Positions 7,815 through 16,404 of a stretch of 64,000 nucleotides of DNA are shown here, piece after piece. Within the stretch, counting starts at the first letter, position 1; every line of letters begins with the position of its first letter. The position numbers and the translations under genes are program-made. The stretch is from an uncultured Bacteroidia bacterium (GTDB lineage: Bacteria > Bacteroidota > Bacteroidia > Bacteroidales > F082): NCBI GenBank assembly GCA_902767725.1, contig CACXIM010000012.1, positions 1 through 64,000 of the forward strand. The letters are read 5' to 3'. The notes under the pieces are model-generated. The model did no database searches, had not been told where the DNA came from, and saw only the letters and a list, made by a program, of their open reading frames with translations.

Positions 7815-8807
7815 TCAATTTTCATTGTCTATGCTGACAATGGTGTATTTGCGCGTTCCGAGTCCAATCTGTTCGGCGTACTCCACGGTATGGGTGCCGT
7901 GTTTCTTGTTGATACGGTCTTGCAAAGGCTTGGCGTCGTCGCCTTTGCTGCTGACATGGTTGAACACGAGATCGAGGCAGGCTTGGTCTAAGGCTACGGG
8001 GTCGGTGGAGGCCAGAATGCCGATGTCCTTGATGCGCGGTGCGGCAGGATGACCATCGCAGTCGCAGTCTACTGACATGTTATTCATCACATTGATGTAA
8101 ATGATGTCCTTACCTTCCTGCTTGAAATAGTCGTGCACGGCCTGTGCAGCAGCCGCCATCGACTCAAGGAAATTGTCCTGATTGGCGATTGTCCAATGTT
8201 TCTGGCTCTTACCTGCGGAGTGGATGTAGAGTTTTCCAGCGGTCGAGGCCACGCCAATCGACTGGTTTTTCAGCACGCCGCCGAAGCCGCCCATGGCATG
8301 ACCTTTGAAGTGGGCCAGATTGATCATGAAATCATAGTTTTGAAGATGCGAGCCAACGATGTCAAATTGCAGGTGCTTGGTGTCTTTGACAGGCAGCTGC
8401 ATTTCGCCTTCTTCGTCCATGATGTCAACGGTGGCAATATCGTTGTAACCACGCTCGGCAATGGCTTGACGGTGTTTTTCGGTGTTGCCACGGTTGCCTC
8501 CGTATGCGGTGTTGCACTCTACCAGGGTGCCATTCACCTTTAGAACCAAGTTTTTAATCAACTCTGGACGCAGATGGTTGCTCTGCGACGACTCACCGGT
8601 GGAGATTTTCACCGCTACACGGCCGTGAGCCTCCACGCCCAAGGCCTCATAGATGCGTACCAGACCTTCTGGACTGATATCCGTTGTCATATAAACTGTT
8701 GCCGCTTCGCCTTCAGTTGTGGGCGGGGCAGGTTGATGGGTTTGTGCATGGCATGAAGTCATTCCTAAAGTGCAAATCAGTGCCATGACGATAGTGTTTT
8801 TAGTCAT
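7815..8807 (-). CDS. DUF362-domain lipoprotein
   Basis: 330 residues. Lipobox GMTSC (Cys19), then a DUF362 domain over nearly the whole protein. Typical family blocks are visible: VAVKISTGE near 55, NTAYGGNRG near 110, MINLAHFKGHAMGGFGGVLK near 175 and a C-terminal DPVALDQACLDLV. DUF362 proteins are often fused to, or work with, 4Fe-4S ferredoxin domains. This one has no Cx2Cx2C cluster but does have VDCDCDGH. Export as a lipoprotein is shared with the neighbouring flavin reductase-like gene 63 nt upstream, so the two probably form an operon. Biochemical role unknown. Confidence 0.8.
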   Translation of the reverse strand: MTKNTIVMALICTLGMTSCHAQTHQPAPPTTEGEAATVYMTTDISPEGLVRIYEALGVEAHGRVAVKISTGESSQSNHLRPELIKNLVLKVNGTLVECNTAYGGNRGNTEKHRQAIAERGYNDIATVDIMDEEGEMQLPVKDTKHLQFDIVGSHLQNYDFMINLAHFKGHAMGGFGGVLKNQSIGVASTAGKLYIHSAGKSQKHWTIANQDNFLESMAAAAQAVHDYFKQEGKDIIYINVMNNMSVDCDCDGHPAAPRIKDIGILASTDPVALDQACLDLVFNHVSSKGDDAKPLQDRINKKHGTHTVEYAEQIGLGTRKYTIVSIDNEN

Positions 8808-8870
8808 ATTATTGTTGTTGTTTTGATATTAGGTCGTAAAATAGGGGAATCTCTTTGATAGAATACAATG

Positions 8871-9479
8871 TTACCGTTTCCAGGCTCCAATCACCTCGCC
8901 GATATACACCGTGTGGATGCCTGCGTCAAAGCCATCGTACCATTTCTTAGGCGTTTCGTTGCGGAAGTCCTGTTCTGTCTGGTGCCAGGCTGTCATGGTC
9001 TCGCACTCAATGACCAGGTTGGCTTCCTCGTAATAGGGCGTGCCATGTTCGGTATAGGCCACGTGCAGGCCAAGGGCAGCGGCCTTGTCGCCATCGCGAC
9101 CGCTATACTTGCCCATGTATTGCCACACTTTCGGGTCGTCGAACTGCATGATGGTGAATCGCGGGTGCTTCTCCAAAAACTCCCAGGTAAAGCGTCCAGG
9201 AGCCACATAAACCGTCACAGCGGGACGATCGTGTCCGAGGTAATTGCCTATGCCTCCCCATCCGATGGTCATAGCGTTGCTCTCGGTGGTGTCGCCCGAG
9301 CATACGATGAGATTCTCGGTGAACCAGGTGAAGCCGTTTTTCTGGAACTCTTGCTGCACATCGAAGGCAGTAAGTTCGTTGTTTTCCTTATTCATTGTTT
9401 CGTTGTTTTGTTCCTGTTGTTGCGGGCTTGAGCAGCCGATGAGGGCGATGCAGAAAAGGGTAAAAATGAAATTCTTCAT
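8871..9479 (-). CDS. Flavin reductase-like lipoprotein
   Basis: 202 residues. Lipobox ALIGC (Cys16) and a Gln/Asn/Glu-rich linker precede a flavin reductase-like (split barrel, FMN-binding) domain from about residue 45 to the end. The family-like blocks are SNAMTIGWGGIGNYLG, RPAVTVYVAPGRFTWEFLE and the C-terminal HTVYIGEVIGAW. Family members bind FMN and pass electrons from NAD(P)H, usually in the cytoplasm. The lipoprotein signal places this one outside the inner membrane. It has its own promoter (9518-9525), divergent from the helicase gene, and is likely cotranscribed with the DUF362 gene. Confidence 0.8.
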   Translation of the reverse strand: MKNFIFTLFCIALIGCSSPQQQEQNNETMNKENNELTAFDVQQEFQKNGFTWFTENLIVCSGDTTESNAMTIGWGGIGNYLGHDRPAVTVYVAPGRFTWEFLEKHPRFTIMQFDDPKVWQYMGKYSGRDGDKAAALGLHVAYTEHGTPYYEEANLVIECETMTAWHQTEQDFRNETPKKWYDGFDAGIHTVYIGEVIGAWKR

Positions 9480-9517
9480 CGATTTAATACTTTAATTATT
9501 CCTTTGTAATCAAGATG

Positions 9518-9562
9518 CAAAAGTACAAAAAACTTGTTGTTTATTGATTTTTACTACTTTTG
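9518..9562. promoter_or_regulatory. Divergent promoter pair (flavin reductase / helicase)
   Basis: Minus strand TACTTTTG at 9518-9525 serves the lipoprotein. Plus strand TACTTTTG at 9555-9562, with an upstream TTG at 9534-9536 in the -33 position, serves the helicase gene. Confidence 0.65.
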
Positions 9563-9583
9563 CAGACTGAATATTCAGTTTAG

Positions 9584-11026
9584 ATGCCAGGAATAAGCGA
9601 TTATATCAATGCCCTTAGAACCGGATTGTTTTCGAGCAAAAAGCAATTGTATGGATTAGTTTTTATTGATATTGAGGTCGGCATAGATGATAATAAGGCA
9701 CATGATTTCGGCGCCGTCAGAGACTCCGGGTCAGAGTTACATACCGCTTCTAAAAATGACTTTTCCAAATTTATCTCAGACGCAGAATACCTTTGTGGCC
9801 ATAACGTCATCCATCATGACTTAACTTATTTGGCTGATATTGAGGGTGTCAAAGACAAGAAAATAATCGACACTTTGTTCCTCTCACCCTTGTTGTTTCC
9901 TAAACGTCCATATCATAGGCTTCTAAAGGACGACAAACTACAAAGCGAGGAAAGGAACAATCCCCTTAATGATAGTCTGAAGGCACGAGATCTTTTTTAT
10001 GACGAAGTCAACGCATTCAAAGCATTGCCAGATGAAATGCAGCGTATTTACTTTGGCCTTCTACACCATATAAAGGATTTTGTTGCCTTTTTTGATTTTC
10101 TGAAGTTCGACGAGGTGACTGAACAATTGGAATCGTTGATTTATCATACATTTTACGGAAAGATTTGTTCACACAGCCCCATTACGATGCTTGTCAAAGA
10201 ACACCCTGTCGAATTGGCTTATGCTTTGGCTTTGGTTTCCACTGGTGACAGTTATTCCGTTACTCCTCCTTGGCTTCTACACAATTATCCTAATATAGAG
10301 AATGTCTTGCAATGGTTGTGTAACACACCATGTCACGACGACAATTGTGAGTACTGCGAAACAAAACTGAACATTTATACTGGGTTGAAGGATGTGTTTG
10401 GTTTTGATTCTTTTCGCACTTACGACGGTGAGCCGTTGCAAGAGAATGCCGTACAGGCGGCTGTCGATGGGAAGTCCCTTTTGGCTATTTTCCCGACAGG
10501 TGGTGGCAAATCGCTCACTTTCCAACTGCCAGCATTGATATCAGGTCGCGCTGTTCATGGACTAACTGTAGTTATTTCGCCACTGCAATCGTTGATGAAA
10601 GACCAAGTAGATAATCTTGCCGAACAAGGTATTGCTGAAGCTGTCACCGTTAATGGGTTACTAGATCCGGTCAATCGCGCTAATGCCTTTGAAAGGATTG
10701 CCGATGGCAGTGCGACACTGCTGTATATTGCTCCAGAAATGCTGCGGTCAAAAACGATGGAAAAGCTTCTGGTTTCGAGAAATGTGGTTCGTTTTGTCAT
10801 CGACGAAGCGCATTGCTTCTCTGCTTGGGGTCAGGATTTCCGAGTGGATTATCTTTATATCGGCCAGCCAAACAAAAAGTCATTACTGATATCAGCGATT
10901 ATTTCAAAAGGAAATTGGGACAGGATTTGGAACTGTTCGCATCCCCATCTGCCCGGAAAAACCTTCACTATTCTGTCATCTATGCAGAATCGGAGCAAGA
11001 CAAGTACAACACTTTGCGAAATCTAG
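9584..11026 (+). CDS. DnaQ-RecQ-UvrD fusion helicase, 5' part (frame broken near 10865)
   Basis: First segment of a very large helicase. Residues about 20-100 resemble a DEDD exonuclease (FIDIEVG for motif I, GHNVIHHDLTYL for motif II). From about residue 280 a RecQ helicase begins, with Walker A (FPTGGGKSLTFQ), motif Ia (VVISPLQSLMKDQ) and the DEAH box (VIDEAHCFSAWGQDFRVDYLYIG). After 10864 the true reading continues in another frame as AKQKVITDISDYF, so the last ~50 residues encoded in this frame to 11026 are not real. About 25 residues expected here, including RecQ motif III, are absent: a deletion, not a single-base slip. The protein would be a DNA-repair helicase; this copy is non-functional unless the break is an assembly error. 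Confidence 0.75.
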   Translation: MPGISDYINALRTGLFSSKKQLYGLVFIDIEVGIDDNKAHDFGAVRDSGSELHTASKNDFSKFISDAEYLCGHNVIHHDLTYLADIEGVKDKKIIDTLFLSPLLFPKRPYHRLLKDDKLQSEERNNPLNDSLKARDLFYDEVNAFKALPDEMQRIYFGLLHHIKDFVAFFDFLKFDEVTEQLESLIYHTFYGKICSHSPITMLVKEHPVELAYALALVSTGDSYSVTPPWLLHNYPNIENVLQWLCNTPCHDDNCEYCETKLNIYTGLKDVFGFDSFRTYDGEPLQENAVQAAVDGKSLLAIFPTGGGKSLTFQLPALISGRAVHGLTVVISPLQSLMKDQVDNLAEQGIAEAVTVNGLLDPVNRANAFERIADGSATLLYIAPEMLRSKTMEKLLVSRNVVRFVIDEAHCFSAWGQDFRVDYLYIGQPNKKSLLISAIISKGNWDRIWNCSHPHLPGKTFTILSSMQNRSKTSTTLCEI

Positions 11027-14000
11027 TCATTGGCAACTCTTGTCCCACCATTATCTATGTATCACGCACCAGAAAAACAAGAGAATTGGCTGCCAAACTG
11101 AAGTCAGATGGCATCGATGCTCTCCCTTTCAATGGTAAGATGGATGCCAATGAGAAGATTGCCAACCAAAATGCCTTTATTGCCAACAGAGTGAAGGTAA
11201 TGGTAGCCACTTCAGCTTTTGGCATGGGTGTCGACAAAAAAGATGTCGGCATGGTGATTCATTATGATATTTCCGACTCACTCGAAAACTATGTTCAAGA
11301 AGCGGGTCGTGCTGGTCGTGACCCAAAAACTGCTGCCAAATGCTTTGTTTTGTACAACGATAATGACTTGGACAAACATTTCGTTCTGTTGAACCAAACC
11401 AAGATAAGTATCAGTGAGATCCAACAAGTTTGGTCAGCCATTAAGTATTTTACCAAACAAAGAAAACATTTTTCAAGTTCAGCTTTGGAAATCGCACGTC
11501 AAGCAGGTTGGAACGAAGAGGTGTATGATATTGAAACAAGGGTGCGAACAGCCATCTCGGCACTCGAAGAGGCTGGATATGTTGTCAGAGGCCATAATGT
11601 CCCTCATGTTTTTGCCACAGGCATTATGGTGAAAAACATGGATGAGGCGCACAAACGCATTGAGAAATCTATCCTGTTTGCCAGCAAACAAGAAAAACTG
11701 GATGCCATACGAATCATCAAATCCCTCATTTCCAGCAAATACAGAGCTGAAGTTTCTGATGCCGCCGAAGATGCCGAGTCAAGGGTGGATTATTTGGCCG
11801 ACAGGTTAGGCATGACTAAAGAGACGGTGATCAATACTGTAAATCTCATGCGGCAGGAGGGTATTTTGGCTGATTCCAATGACATGTCTGCCTATATTGA
11901 GTATTCCGCCAATAAATCCAAACAGGTTTTTGAGCAATATGCCAAACTCGAACAGTTTGTATTGACAGCAATAGCCAGATCAGAGGCCACTTTGACATAC
12001 AAAAACCTCAACGAAAAGGCAATTGAAAACGGACTCTCGTCATCGCTGAAAAACATCAAAACGCTACTCTATTTCCTTTCGGTCAAATCCTATATCAAGA
12101 AAAAAGAAAACGCTTACAGCGGCGTCATCAATGCCTTGTTGTGTCAAGACTTTGAGACGACCATTCATAAACAAAACCGTAGGATTGACATTTGCCGTTT
12201 CGTCATAGAAAAATTGTACGAAACTGCTTTGGCGAAGCCTAACGCTGAGAAGCATTCAGGAAGCATTGTCCAATTCTCCGTCATCTCAATGCTGAAAGAG
12301 TTGGTCGTATATCAAAAGAGCAATATGTTTCAATCCCACGAGGAGTATCGCTTAGAGGAGATTGAAGATGCGCTCTTGTTCTTATCCAAAATTGGCGCGT
12401 TAAAACTTGAGGGCGGTTTTTTGGTATTATACAATGCCATGGAGATCCATCGGCTGAAAGAAGCGAAATATCGTTACACCAAAGAGGATTACCGCATGCT
12501 GGATGAGTTCTATAAACAGAAGCAGCAACAGATCCATATCGTTGGTGAGTATGCTAATATGATGGTGAAAAACTACGATGCTGCTTTGCAATATGTGCAG
12601 GACTATTTCCAAATTGATTACAAGAATTTTATCTCCAAGTATTTCAAAGGAGAGCGTCTCTTGGAAATAGAACGCAATATCACGCCTGAGAAATATCATC
12701 AATTATTTGGTACGCTTTCAGATAAACAGCGCAAAATCATCGACGACAAGCAGTCCAAATACATTGTGGTGGCTGCGGGACCAGGCAGCGGTAAGACCAA
12801 GGTCCTGGTTCATAAATTAGCAGCAATCTTGACAATGGAAGATGTCAAGCATGAGCAATTGCTAATGCTCACATTTTCTCGTGCAGCAGCTACCGAGTTC
12901 AAGCAGCGACTTATTGGCCTCATCGGCAATGCAGCTCATTTTGTCGAAATCAAAACATTCCATGCATTCAGTTTCGACTTGTTAGGAAAAGTTGGCAATT
13001 TGGAAGATTCTGAAGATGTTGTTCGTCGTGCCGCAGAAATGATTGAGAGAGGAGATGCTGAGCAAGGCCGTATCAATAGACTGGTCCTGGTCATCGATGA
13101 AGCACAAGACATGGATGAAGACGAATATGCTTTGGTAAAAGCTTTGATAAACAACAATGAGGAGATGCGTGTTATTGCTGTTGGCGACGATGATCAAAAC
13201 ATCTATCAGTTTAGAGGCTCCGATAGTCGATATATGCAATCTTTCATCGACGAAATGCATGCCACTAAATATGAGATGACGGAAAACTATCGGAGCGCTC
13301 AGCAAATCGTAAGCTTTGCGAACGAGTTTGCAAAACGCATCAAACAAAGGATAAAGACTTCTCCCTGTTTTGCTGTGGGTAAAGAACTTGGGCAGGTACA
13401 GGTCATCCAATACGATTCTCCGAATCTGGAAATTCCACTCGTCAATCATTTGATGGCAACCTATCACAACGAACGTGCATGCATCTTGACTAACAAGAAC
13501 GATGAAGCAGCTCGGATCGTGGGATCATTGACTCGGCGTGGAATCAACGCAAAACTAATACAGTCAACCGAAGGTTTTCGATTTTCCAACTTGGCAGAGG
13601 TGCGCTTTTTCATGAAACAATTTGATAGGGACTCGGAATCTCCCGTAATAAGTGACGACATTTGGGAAAAAGCCAAAAAGAAGACCTTGGAACTGTATGA
13701 GACAAGTACCTGTTTGGATTATCTTAAAGAGTTTTTCCTTGCTTTTGAAAGGACAAACAACGAAAAGTATCTCAGCGATTTGGATGAATTTGTTTTCGAG
13801 TCGAATCTTGAGGATTTTTGTGGCGAAGGCAACCAAACGGTTTTCGTTTCCACCATTCACAAATCTAAAGGGAGAGAGTTTGATTCGGTTTACATGCTTT
13901 TGGACAATGAAAAGGCTGATACCGATGAGAAAGTCCGGAAACTATATGTTGGTATGACACGGGCGAAAAAGAATCTATATATCCATAGCAATACTGGTAT

Positions 14001-14382
14001 TTTTGCCTCAATTGCTACAGAAGGTGTAAAATGCCAACATGATACAAATCTCTATCCTGTTCCAGATGAAATCACTTTACAACTGACCTTCCACGATGTA
14101 TACTTGGATTATTTCAAAGACAAGAAAAAACAGATATTGCAATTGCGTAGTGGTATGCCGTTAGTTTTTGACAATGGATATTTTAGGATAGAATCTGGTG
14201 AAAGGGTTGCTTGCGTTTCTAAGCAGGTTCGTAAAGAGCTACAAGAATGGAGTGAGAAGGGGTATCAAGCGGAATCTGCCAAAATTAGCTTTATCGTTGC
14301 TTGGAAAGGGAAAGAAGACACAGAAGAAACGGCTGTTCTTCTTCCTGAATTAACACTAAGACATAGTGATTTAAAGAGTTAG
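10813..14382 (+). CDS. DnaQ-RecQ-UvrD fusion helicase, 3' part
   Basis: The genuine sequence begins at about 10867 (AKQKVITDIS), in a different frame from the 5' part. First comes the RecQ helicase C-terminal lobe (TIIYVSRTRKTRELAAKL, VATSAFGMGVDKKDV, QEAGRAGRDP) and RecQ-associated helical regions. Then follows a complete UvrD/PcrA-type SF1 helicase from about 12740: Walker A AAGPGSGKTKVL, Walker B LVIDEAQDMDEDE, motif III GDDDQNIYQFRGSD, motif IV ENYRSAQQIV, motif V TIHKSKGREFDSVYML and motif VI LYVGMTRAKKNLYIH. Fusing 3'-5' exonuclease, RecQ and UvrD gives a protein of roughly 1600 residues. It would unwind or process DNA ends in repair or recombination. The UvrD half is intact. Confidence 0.75.
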   Translation: MLLCLGSGFPSGLSLYRPAKQKVITDISDYFKRKLGQDLELFASPSARKNLHYSVIYAESEQDKYNTLRNLVIGNSCPTIIYVSRTRKTRELAAKLKSDGIDALPFNGKMDANEKIANQNAFIANRVKVMVATSAFGMGVDKKDVGMVIHYDISDSLENYVQEAGRAGRDPKTAAKCFVLYNDNDLDKHFVLLNQTKISISEIQQVWSAIKYFTKQRKHFSSSALEIARQAGWNEEVYDIETRVRTAISALEEAGYVVRGHNVPHVFATGIMVKNMDEAHKRIEKSILFASKQEKLDAIRIIKSLISSKYRAEVSDAAEDAESRVDYLADRLGMTKETVINTVNLMRQEGILADSNDMSAYIEYSANKSKQVFEQYAKLEQFVLTAIARSEATLTYKNLNEKAIENGLSSSLKNIKTLLYFLSVKSYIKKKENAYSGVINALLCQDFETTIHKQNRRIDICRFVIEKLYETALAKPNAEKHSGSIVQFSVISMLKELVVYQKSNMFQSHEEYRLEEIEDALLFLSKIGALKLEGGFLVLYNAMEIHRLKEAKYRYTKEDYRMLDEFYKQKQQQIHIVGEYANMMVKNYDAALQYVQDYFQIDYKNFISKYFKGERLLEIERNITPEKYHQLFGTLSDKQRKIIDDKQSKYIVVAAGPGSGKTKVLVHKLAAILTMEDVKHEQLLMLTFSRAAATEFKQRLIGLIGNAAHFVEIKTFHAFSFDLLGKVGNLEDSEDVVRRAAEMIERGDAEQGRINRLVLVIDEAQDMDEDEYALVKALINNNEEMRVIAVGDDDQNIYQFRGSDSRYMQSFIDEMHATKYEMTENYRSAQQIVSFANEFAKRIKQRIKTSPCFAVGKELGQVQVIQYDSPNLEIPLVNHLMATYHNERACILTNKNDEAARIVGSLTRRGINAKLIQSTEGFRFSNLAEVRFFMKQFDRDSESPVISDDIWEKAKKKTLELYETSTCLDYLKEFFLAFERTNNEKYLSDLDEFVFESNLEDFCGEGNQTVFVSTIHKSKGREFDSVYMLLDNEKADTDEKVRKLYVGMTRAKKNLYIHSNTGIFASIATEGVKCQHDTNLYPVPDEITLQLTFHDVYLDYFKDKKKQILQLRSGMPLVFDNGYFRIESGERVACVSKQVRKELQEWSEKGYQAESAKISFIVAWKGKEDTEETAVLLPELTLRHSDLKS

Positions 14383-14413
14383 TAGATTGTAATAGGATGT
14401 TTTTGTATCAAAT

Positions 14414-15394
14414 ATGTTTATCGGAGAACTAATTTCATTAGGCGTCGCCCTTTCGTGGACCGCCACTGCGTTGTTTGCGGAGGTGGGCTCAAAACGCATG
14501 GGCTCGCTGCCGTTCAACACCATCCGCATGACGATGTCGCTGGTGCTCCTTGCCATCACATTGTGGCTGGTGATGGGGGTGCCTTATCCGCGTTATGCCG
14601 ATGGCAGCACTTGGACATGGCTACTGCTCTCTGGCTTGGTAGGCTATGTCATCGGCGACTACTGCCTAATGCAGGGTTACATCAAAATCGGATCGCGTTT
14701 CGGCCAGCTCTTCATGACACTTTCGGCGCCCACGGCAGCACTCACTGGCCGGTTGCTCCTGGGCGAGCAAATGCGTCCCATCGCTATCGTAGGTATGGTC
14801 GTTACTCTGAGCGGCATTGCCCTATCGATATTGTCAAAGGGTGACAAATCCGAACATCATGTCATCCATTTCAAACTGCCCGCGAAAGGCATCTTTTTTG
14901 CGGCGATGGCTGGCATCTGTCAAGGTTTCGGACTGGTACTCAGCAAAGGAGGCTTGACACATTACGAAGCCGCCCTCACCGCCGCTGGCATCTCGGGAGA
15001 TTCAGTCTTCTCTGGAGCTGTGTTGCCGTTGCCCGTTAGCGTTAGTATGTCATTCGCGGCTACTACCATCCGTGCATACATCGGGCTAGTAGGCTTTTTC
15101 CTAGCTTTGGTGTTGTTCAATAAAAACGGACTTGCACAGTTGCGGCACGCCGTAAGCGACCGCAAGGCGATGTGGTGTGTGCTGGCATCCACCATATTCG
15201 GGCCTTTTATCGGTGTCAGCGCGTCGTTGTTAGCCACACAATACACCACCGCAGGCATTGCACAGACGCTTTTTGCACTTACACCCATTCTCATCATCGC
15301 CCCAGCTGCCATCCTGTTCCATCAAAAAGTGACCATGCGCGAAGTTTTGGGTGCTGTCATCAGTGTTGTTGGTGTTTGTTTGTTCTTTATTTAA
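14414..15394 (+). CDS. EamA/DMT-superfamily transporter
   Basis: 326 residues with about ten hydrophobic helices in two EamA repeats (first about 3-140, second about 160-326). The sequence starts MFIGELISLGVALSWTATAL and ends LGAVISVVGVCLFFI, as usual for drug/metabolite-type inner-membrane exporters. The motif GDYCLMQGYIKIGSRFGQL lies in the first repeat. Substrate cannot be predicted. The start ATG lies 31 nt after the helicase stop. No consensus -7 box is obvious, so it may be read through from the helicase gene. Confidence 0.85.
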   Translation: MFIGELISLGVALSWTATALFAEVGSKRMGSLPFNTIRMTMSLVLLAITLWLVMGVPYPRYADGSTWTWLLLSGLVGYVIGDYCLMQGYIKIGSRFGQLFMTLSAPTAALTGRLLLGEQMRPIAIVGMVVTLSGIALSILSKGDKSEHHVIHFKLPAKGIFFAAMAGICQGFGLVLSKGGLTHYEAALTAAGISGDSVFSGAVLPLPVSVSMSFAATTIRAYIGLVGFFLALVLFNKNGLAQLRHAVSDRKAMWCVLASTIFGPFIGVSASLLATQYTTAGIAQTLFALTPILIIAPAAILFHQKVTMREVLGAVISVVGVCLFFI

Positions 15395-15454
15395 AAGAGT
15401 TTTGCTCTGGGTGTATGCTATGACAAGGTTTGAGATGTATATGAAAAAAAGTTG

Positions 15455-15462
15455 TATTTTTG
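15455..15462 (+). promoter_or_regulatory. -7 promoter element of the flavodoxin operon
   Basis: TATTTTTG with an upstream TTTG at 15429-15432 in the -33 region, 66 nt before the ATG at 15529. Confidence 0.6.
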
Positions 15463-15528
15463 CAGTAGTATTCGTTTGTAGCAATACATATTTGATGACA
15501 ATTGCGAAACTTTGAAACTTATATAATC

Positions 15529-16389
15529 ATGAAAACTTTGAAATTGACAATGGCCCTTGCTACCGTGATGATGGCTGCAGTTGCTTGCGGCCCTAAGCAA
15601 GAAATTCCTAAAGAAGAGCCTCAAAAGGAAAAAACTCCTAAAACGCTCGTGATTTACTATTCACAAACATCCAATACCCAAGCGGTAGCGCAAGAAATGG
15701 CCACGAAACTTGGTGCCGACCTTGAAGAAATTGTCCCCGTGGAGCTTTATGACGGTGACTTCGAGGCGACCATTGCGCGTGGCAAAAAAGAACTTGACGA
15801 GGGCAATTACCCTGAGATACAGACGCTCAAGGCGAATGTGGCCGACTATGACGTGGTTTTCATCGGCTATCCTATATGGTTTGGTACCTATGCACCGCCT
15901 ATCTTCACTTTCTTGGAGCAAGTGGACTTGAGCGGTAAAAAGGTCGTTCCGTTTTGCACCTTTGGCAGTGGTGGACTTGAGTCGAGCGTGAAGGACTTGG
16001 CCAAGGCTGAGCCTAAGGCAGAGATTCTTCCTGGATATGGTGTTCGAGCCGCCCGTCTTGAAGCCATGGCCAAAGAAGTCGACCAATTCCTGAAGGCCAA
16101 TGGTTACATCAAAGGCGAATACACCCAATTGGAGGCGTTTTCCGAACACCATCCTGTGAGTGAAGAGGAAGCCGCCATCTTCGATGCTGCCGTGGGCGAT
16201 TATCCGATGATTCACGCCAAGGCTACAACCGTTGCTTCGCGTAACCTTCCTGATGGCAAGGAATACGAGTTTGTTGCTGCCGACATGTCGCGTGGCGACA
16301 ACCCGAACATGCCGCCTGCGGGCGAGTTGAAGGTCTATGTGAGTGTGATAGGGGATGAGGCTCCCGTGTTTACTAAAGTGATTCGCTAA
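15529..16389 (+). CDS. Flavodoxin-domain lipoprotein
   Basis: 286 residues. I start at ATG 15529 because it gives a clean lipoprotein signal (MAAVAC, Cys20); an upstream TTG (15502) would bury it. A flavodoxin fold follows (about 38-195): phosphate-binding loop YYSQTSNTQAVAQ, central strand VVFIGYPIWFGTYAPP and GKKVVPFCTFGSGGLESS, typical of the flavodoxin_4 group. Residues 200-286 are an extension (EHHPVSEEEAAIFDAAVGDY and onward) of unknown role. It binds FMN and carries electrons. Being lipid-anchored outside the cytoplasm is unusual for flavodoxin. First gene of an operon with the M6 protease and nitroreductase. Confidence 0.85.
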   Translation: MKTLKLTMALATVMMAAVACGPKQEIPKEEPQKEKTPKTLVIYYSQTSNTQAVAQEMATKLGADLEEIVPVELYDGDFEATIARGKKELDEGNYPEIQTLKANVADYDVVFIGYPIWFGTYAPPIFTFLEQVDLSGKKVVPFCTFGSGGLESSVKDLAKAEPKAEILPGYGVRAARLEAMAKEVDQFLKANGYIKGEYTQLEAFSEHHPVSEEEAAIFDAAVGDYPMIHAKATTVASRNLPDGKEYEFVAADMSRGDNPNMPPAGELKVYVSVIGDEAPVFTKVIR

Positions 16390-16404
16390 GTTAAATACTT
16401 AATA

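Noticed and set aside
10860..10885. Programmed ribosomal frameshift as explanation of the helicase frame change
   Set aside because: About 25 conserved residues are missing between the two frames, so a one-base slip would not restore the protein; the A-run lies after the junction.
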